Of a DNA stretch of 64,000 nucleotides, positions 60,391 through 64,000 are shown one piece after another; within the stretch, counting starts at the first letter, position 1, and each line of letters starts with the position of its first letter. The DNA is taken from NCBI GenBank assembly GCA_964639245.1, contig CAZXCU010000003.1, forward strand, positions 248,001 through 312,000. The letters run 5' to 3'. A program made the translations under genes and the position numbers. The stretch is from SB15 sp964639245. Lineage in GTDB: Bacteria; Chloroflexota; Anaerolineae; Aggregatilineales; J027. The notes under the pieces were generated by a model. It ran no database searches. It was given only the letters and a program-made list of their open reading frames with translations, and had not been told where the DNA came from.

Positions 60391-60944
60391 GCGGCAGCAT
60401 CCCGTTTTCGCTGCTTATCACCCGCTACGCACTCGGACAAAATATCCGTGCGGTGGGGGATGGCAACCCCGGCGCAACCAATGTTGCCAAAGCGGGTGGG
60501 TTAAAATGGGGAGCGCTGGCCTTTCTGCTCGATTTTCTCAAAGCGGCGCTTCCTTGCGGTGCAGCGTGGTATTTCGCGGGAATCAACGATGCCCGCATTA
60601 TCCCGATTGCGATTGCGCCCGTTGCCGGACATGCTTTTTCACCTTTTCTCAATTTTAGGGGGGGGAAAGCGCTGGCTGCCATGTTTGGTGTCTGGTCGGG
60701 GTTGACGCTGGGCGAAGTACCGCCGTTGTTGGGGTTGCTCATGACACTGTTTTTTATGCTGTTAACGGTGCATGGCTGGGCGGTGGTGCTGGCGATGCTG
60801 CCTTTTTCCGCTTATATGCTGCTCAACAAAACCACCGATCTGTTTTTTGTCTGGCTGGGGATTTTTCTCATTGTGGCCTATAAACACCGTGAAGATTTGC
60901 AAAAACCCCTGCGTTTGAAATCTTGGATTAAACTTACCCGATGA
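60354..60944 (+). CDS. plsY: PlsY-type glycerol-3-phosphate acyltransferase
   Basis: The 196-residue integral membrane protein starts METFFWTLGAFLSGSIPFSL and carries all three PlsY motifs: S-G-S-I-P-F, GDGNPGATNVAKAGG and AGHAFSPFLNFRGGKALA. PlsY transfers acyl from acyl phosphate to glycerol-3-phosphate to begin phospholipid synthesis. Here it is embedded in the carotenoid cluster, overlapping cruF by 37 nt and the glycosyltransferase by 4 nt (ATGA). It could be an ordinary PlsY, or be used to acylate a carotenoid glycoside; the latter is speculation. Confidence 0.88.
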   Translation: METFFWTLGAFLSGSIPFSLLITRYALGQNIRAVGDGNPGATNVAKAGGLKWGALAFLLDFLKAALPCGAAWYFAGINDARIIPIAIAPVAGHAFSPFLNFRGGKALAAMFGVWSGLTLGEVPPLLGLLMTLFFMLLTVHGWAVVLAMLPFSAYMLLNKTTDLFFVWLGIFLIVAYKHREDLQKPLRLKSWIKLTR

Positions 60945-62113
60945 TTTTCTGGCTGCTCATTACCTTTATTTTGCTTATTTTGCTGCTGACCACGCTGCTG
61001 AATGCGGTCACGTTTCCCCGCCTCACCTCACCCCTAAATCCCCTCTCCGCAGGCAGAGAGGGGACTTTTAACTTCTTTCCCCCTCCATTTGCGGGGGTGA
61101 GGGTCTCCATTCTCATTCCTGCCCGCAACGAATCCGCTGTGATAGCCAGTACGATTCGGCATCTGCTGGCTCAATCTTACCCACCGTATGAAATTTTGCT
61201 TTTGGATGACCATTCCACCGACGGCACTGCCGATATTGCCCGAAGTTCAGCCGAAAATGACTCCCGACTCAAAATCATTCCCGGTCAGCCCCTCCCGCCG
61301 CAGTGGTTGGGGAAAAATTGGGCCTGTCACCAACTCAGCCAAGCCGCACAGGGGGATTTTCTTATTTTCACCGATGCGGACGTGGAATGGGGGGAGAATG
61401 CCCTTGCCGCGCTGCTGCCCCATTTTGCCACTTATGAGATGCTCACCGTCTGGCCTACCCAAAAAACCGTGACATGGGGGGAACGCTTGTGTGTTTCTGC
61501 CATCGCGCTGGCGATTATCAGCTATTTGCCCGAAATGATGGTGCGTTTTTCGCCATTTTCAGCTTTTGCCGCCGCCAATGGGCAGTGTTTGGCCTTCACC
61601 CGTGACCTCTATACACGAATCGGGGGGCATCAAGCGGTACACGATAACATCGTGGAGGATGTCGGGTTAGCTAAAGCGGTCAAAAAAACGGGCGGCAAGC
61701 TGATGATGCTGGATGGCAACCGTCAAATTTGCTGCCGGATGTATCGCAATTGGTCGGAGGTTCGCAACGGCTTCGCCAAAAATATGCTGGCGGGACACGG
61801 CAACAGTTTGATTTTTCTCGCTTTTTCCACCCTGTTTCATTGGGCGGTGTTTGTGCTGCCTTTTGTCTGGCTGTTTTGCGGAAATTTTATTTTTCTCGGT
61901 GCAGGATGGCCTCTGTTTCCCCTCGTTTTAATCATATTGGGGTTGCTGGTGCGTGCAATCGGGTTATGGGTGACACGCCAGCGCGTTTATGATGCTGTGT
62001 GGATGCCTTTAACGGTGATGTTGATGACACGCATCGCGGCGCAGGCGGCATGGTGGCAACTTCGGGAGGGTGGCCCGCAGTGGAAAGGACGTACTTTTGT
62101 CAAAAAAACATGA
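60941..62113 (+). CDS. cruG: GT2 glycosyltransferase, CruG-like, with in-frame repeat insertion
   Basis: The 390-residue membrane-bound GT2 has an N-terminal helix (MIFWLLITFILLILLLTTLL), then the GT-A core: SILIPARNESAVIAST, LLDDHSTDGTADIA, FTDADVEW, NIVEDVGLAKAVKKTGG, and three C-terminal helices. CruG-type enzymes add sugar to hydroxylated carotenoids. Residues about 28-56 (TSPLNPLSAGREGTFNFFPP) are not glycosyltransferase-like: they translate a palindromic intergenic repeat lodged between anchor and core. It overlaps plsY by 4 nt and the desaturase gene by 17 nt. Confidence 0.82.
   Translation: MIFWLLITFILLILLLTTLLNAVTFPRLTSPLNPLSAGREGTFNFFPPPFAGVRVSILIPARNESAVIASTIRHLLAQSYPPYEILLLDDHSTDGTADIARSSAENDSRLKIIPGQPLPPQWLGKNWACHQLSQAAQGDFLIFTDADVEWGENALAALLPHFATYEMLTVWPTQKTVTWGERLCVSAIALAIISYLPEMMVRFSPFSAFAAANGQCLAFTRDLYTRIGGHQAVHDNIVEDVGLAKAVKKTGGKLMMLDGNRQICCRMYRNWSEVRNGFAKNMLAGHGNSLIFLAFSTLFHWAVFVLPFVWLFCGNFIFLGAGWPLFPLVLIILGLLVRAIGLWVTRQRVYDAVWMPLTVMLMTRIAAQAAWWQLREGGPQWKGRTFVKKT
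61023..61105 (+). repeat. Palindromic repeat inside the CruG-like reading frame
   Basis: CCTCACCCCTAAATCCCCTC faces GAGAGGGGAC, then CCCCCTCC faces GCGGGGGTGAGGG. The whole forms nested hairpins, like the lutC insertion and the 37226 repeat. The frame is kept open through it. Confidence 0.75.
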
Positions 62114-63569
62114 GATTGTCATTATCGGCGCGGGGATTGGCGGACTCAGCGCCGCGATTCATCTGGCAACGCACGGGCAGCAGGTGACGATTGTCGAAAA
62201 AAATGAGCAGGTGGGCGGCAAAATGAGCCAGATTTTTGCCGATGGGTTTCGCTGGGATACTGGCCCGTCGGTGATTACCATGCGCCATGTTTTTGAGGAG
62301 TTGTTCCGCACCGCTGGAAAACGCTTAGAAGACTACCTGACGCTCATTCAAGTTGACCCGCTGACCCGCTATTTTTATCCCGATGGTACGGTCTTGAATA
62401 TACGTCCGCAAGTGGCCGATACGCTGCATGAAATTGAGAAAATTTCCCCCGCCGACGGGCAGGGCTACCGCAAATTTCTGGCGTATGCGGCCGAGATTCA
62501 CCGGGTGACGGGCGGGGTCTTCATCTATGACCAACCTCCGACATGGCGCAGTTTTTTAAAGGTGTCGCCGTTTGACGCGCTCAAAGTGGATGGCTTGCGT
62601 ACTATGCAATCGGCTATTCAGGGGTTTGTCCAATCGCCTCACCTGCGCCAGCTCTTAGGCCGTTTTGCGACCTATGTTGGCGCAAGTCCCTATCGCGCCC
62701 CCGCCACCCTTAACGTGATTGCCGATGTGGAATTGTCCGGCGGGGTGTGGTATCCACAGGGGGGTATTTACGCGATTGCCGCCGCGCTGGAAAAACTTGC
62801 CCGCGAACTGGGTGTTACGATTCGAGAACATGCGACCGTCCAAAAAATTGAGATGCAGAACGGACAAATCCAGGGGGTATGGTTAGAAAATGACGACTTT
62901 TTGCTCGCCGATGCGGTCATTTCCAATGTCGATGTTGGCACGACTTACGAAAAACTGCTGTCTCCAGAAGCGGTCAATCGAAAACGGGTGCAGCGTTTGT
63001 TAAACATGGAATCGTCATGTTCCGGTTATATTCTGCTGCTAGGGGTCAAGGGGACTCATCCCCGGCTTGCCCACCACAATATTTTCTTTTCCCGCGATTA
63101 CCCCCGCGAATTTGACGAGATTTTCCGTCTGGGAGTTCCGCCTTCTGAACCGACGGTGTATGTGGCGATTACATCCAAAGCCGACCCGCAAGATGCCCCC
63201 GCCGACCATGAAAATTGGTTTGTGCTGGTGAATGCTCCGCCACTGGGTTCAAGTTACGATTGGTCGCGGCAGCCTTACCGCGAAGTCGTGTTGGGGCAGC
63301 TGGCGCGATTTGGTCTGATGCCACAGATTGTCAGCGAAAAGATTTTAACCCCTGTTGATATTGCCCGCATGACCGGAGCGCGGCGCGGGGCATTGTATGG
63401 GACATCTTCCAACAACCGATGGGCAGCTTTTTTGCGTCCCCACAACCGCGCACCAGATATTCAAGGGTTATATTTTGCGGGGGGGACGACCCATCCCGGC
63501 GGCGGCGTGCCAATGGTCACGCTTTCTGGCAAAGTGGCGGCGGGTATGTGCTTGGCAGATTTACCGTAG
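62097..63569 (+). CDS. CrtI-type carotenoid desaturase/oxidoreductase
   Basis: The roughly 490-residue FAD enzyme starts at TTG 62097 (AAAGGA about 9 nt upstream; GTG 62070 is the alternative). The dinucleotide-binding site is IVIIGAGIGGLSAAIHLATH with GGKMSQI downstream, and the C-terminal CrtI signature is FAGGTTHPGGGVPMVTLSGK. Members desaturate phytoene or oxygenate carotenoids (CrtI/CrtN/CrtD/CrtO). The neighbours favour a CrtD/CrtI-type step on an acyclic or hydroxylated carotenoid. Precise position of action cannot be told. Confidence 0.85.
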   Translation: MSKKHEIVIIGAGIGGLSAAIHLATHGQQVTIVEKNEQVGGKMSQIFADGFRWDTGPSVITMRHVFEELFRTAGKRLEDYLTLIQVDPLTRYFYPDGTVLNIRPQVADTLHEIEKISPADGQGYRKFLAYAAEIHRVTGGVFIYDQPPTWRSFLKVSPFDALKVDGLRTMQSAIQGFVQSPHLRQLLGRFATYVGASPYRAPATLNVIADVELSGGVWYPQGGIYAIAAALEKLARELGVTIREHATVQKIEMQNGQIQGVWLENDDFLLADAVISNVDVGTTYEKLLSPEAVNRKRVQRLLNMESSCSGYILLLGVKGTHPRLAHHNIFFSRDYPREFDEIFRLGVPPSEPTVYVAITSKADPQDAPADHENWFVLVNAPPLGSSYDWSRQPYREVVLGQLARFGLMPQIVSEKILTPVDIARMTGARRGALYGTSSNNRWAAFLRPHNRAPDIQGLYFAGGTTHPGGGVPMVTLSGKVAAGMCLADLP

Positions 63570-64000
63570 CGGCTCATCCGTAAATTCATTTTAACGCCGT
63601 GTTCACTGGCCTGATGCAGTTTAATAAAATAGGACGGATAGCCAACTGTACGGGCATGGTCTCTGACCCGCCCTCATTTCCTTGCAGGGGTGGGTCACAG
63701 ACCCACCCGTACACTATCCGTATTTAAAAGTGACACTGCATCAGGCCCGTGTTTTAATTTACGGATAGATTCTAAATGCTGTGTTCGGTAAATTCTTGCG
63801 GAGGGTAGGTGACAGACGGCGTACCGTCTTTAGCACCTACCCCTACGAAATATCCGTAACCTGCCCATACAGATTACGTACTGGATGAAGCACTAAATGC
63901 TGTGTTCGGTAAATTCTTGTGGATGGTAGGTGACAGACGGCGTACCGTCCTTAGCACCTACCCCTACAAAATTTCATCCAATAAGTAGGGGCAGGTTCTT
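63570..64000. repeat. Repeat array at the right edge, no genes
   Basis: It contains the inverted AACGCCGTGTTCACTGGCC module (63590-63612), the GACCCGCCCTC/GGGTGGGTCACAGACCCACC module shared with 56560, and two tandem family B units (63778-63846 and 63898-63975). Each B unit reads GCTGTGTTCGGTAAATTCTT, GTAGGTGACAGACGGCGTAC and CTTAGCACCTACCCCTAC. A single AGTGCTTCATCC-type end lies at 63880. The second B unit continues to the window edge. Confidence 0.75.

Noticed and set aside
63778..63975. Tandem repeats at the right edge as a possible CRISPR array
   Set aside because: Units are long, internally palindromic and only two; there are no 25-40 bp repeats with regular unique spacers and no cas genes.

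Overview
The window looks like a chromosomal segment of a Chloroflexota-type bacterium (Anaerolineae-like). This is inferred from gene content, not from a marker gene: many Sec-exported proteins whose signal ends in A-Q-(D/E), fasciclin and beta-propeller proteins, a 4-fold beta flower protein, CruF-like carotenoid genes, a ScyD-like protein, and intergenic regions packed with modular palindromic repeats. No rRNA, tRNA, CRISPR array, phage module or intact transposase was seen.

Layout. 1-2783 (minus) is the 5' part of a multi-PAS sensory protein that runs off the left edge. 3296-6030 is a feoA-feoB-feoC ferrous iron operon, followed by an antisense HTH remnant and two small repeat elements. 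6578-11120 carries a secreted alpha/beta hydrolase, an XRE regulator, a 4-fold beta flower protein, an M24 peptidase and a membrane-anchored monooxygenase-like protein. 11252-14156 is a three-gene insert (SUMF1-like protein, beta-sandwich protein, radical SAM/SPASM enzyme with a PqqD-like N-terminus). It is bracketed by a 100-bp duplication of the lutA promoter and 5' end. 14240-17380 is lutABC (lactate oxidation), with a nucleotidyltransferase gene overlapping both lutA and lutB. 17382-32217 is mixed accessory content: ScyD-like protein, a short RHS toxin with an HExxH domain and a putative partner, a phosphatase, a DsbA/FrnE-family gene with an in-frame UGA exactly at the first catalytic cysteine, several exported proteins, a methyltransferase, a histidine kinase, a cupin and a VOC protein.

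32536-49993 (all minus) is a 16-gene sugar or sugar-derivative uptake and catabolism locus. Reading from its 5' end: a GntR regulator, a solute-binding protein, two permeases, two MalK-like ATPases, a TIM-barrel isomerase, a membrane protein, a second TIM-barrel protein, a Gfo/Idh dehydrogenase, a Tm-1-like protein, a PEP-hydrolase-family TIM barrel, a third TIM-barrel protein, a second Tm-1-like protein, a creatininase-family hydrolase and a GlcD-like FAD oxidase. The substrate is not evident. 50223-56111 is a 1962-residue exported GH13 amylase with starch-binding, Fn3, Ig-like, PKD and RTX modules, and glgC (glycogen synthesis) lies nearby. 59608-63569 is a carotenoid cluster: CruF-like, PlsY, CruG-like glycosyltransferase, CrtI-like desaturase.

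The strongest candidates for something new are the putative selenocysteine (U-P-Y-C) FrnE-like protein with a SECIS-like hairpin, the two-Tm-1/PEP-hydrolase catabolic operon, the duplicated-flank radical SAM insert, and the repeat families, including palindromic repeats inserted in frame into lutC and into the carotenoid glycosyltransferase.
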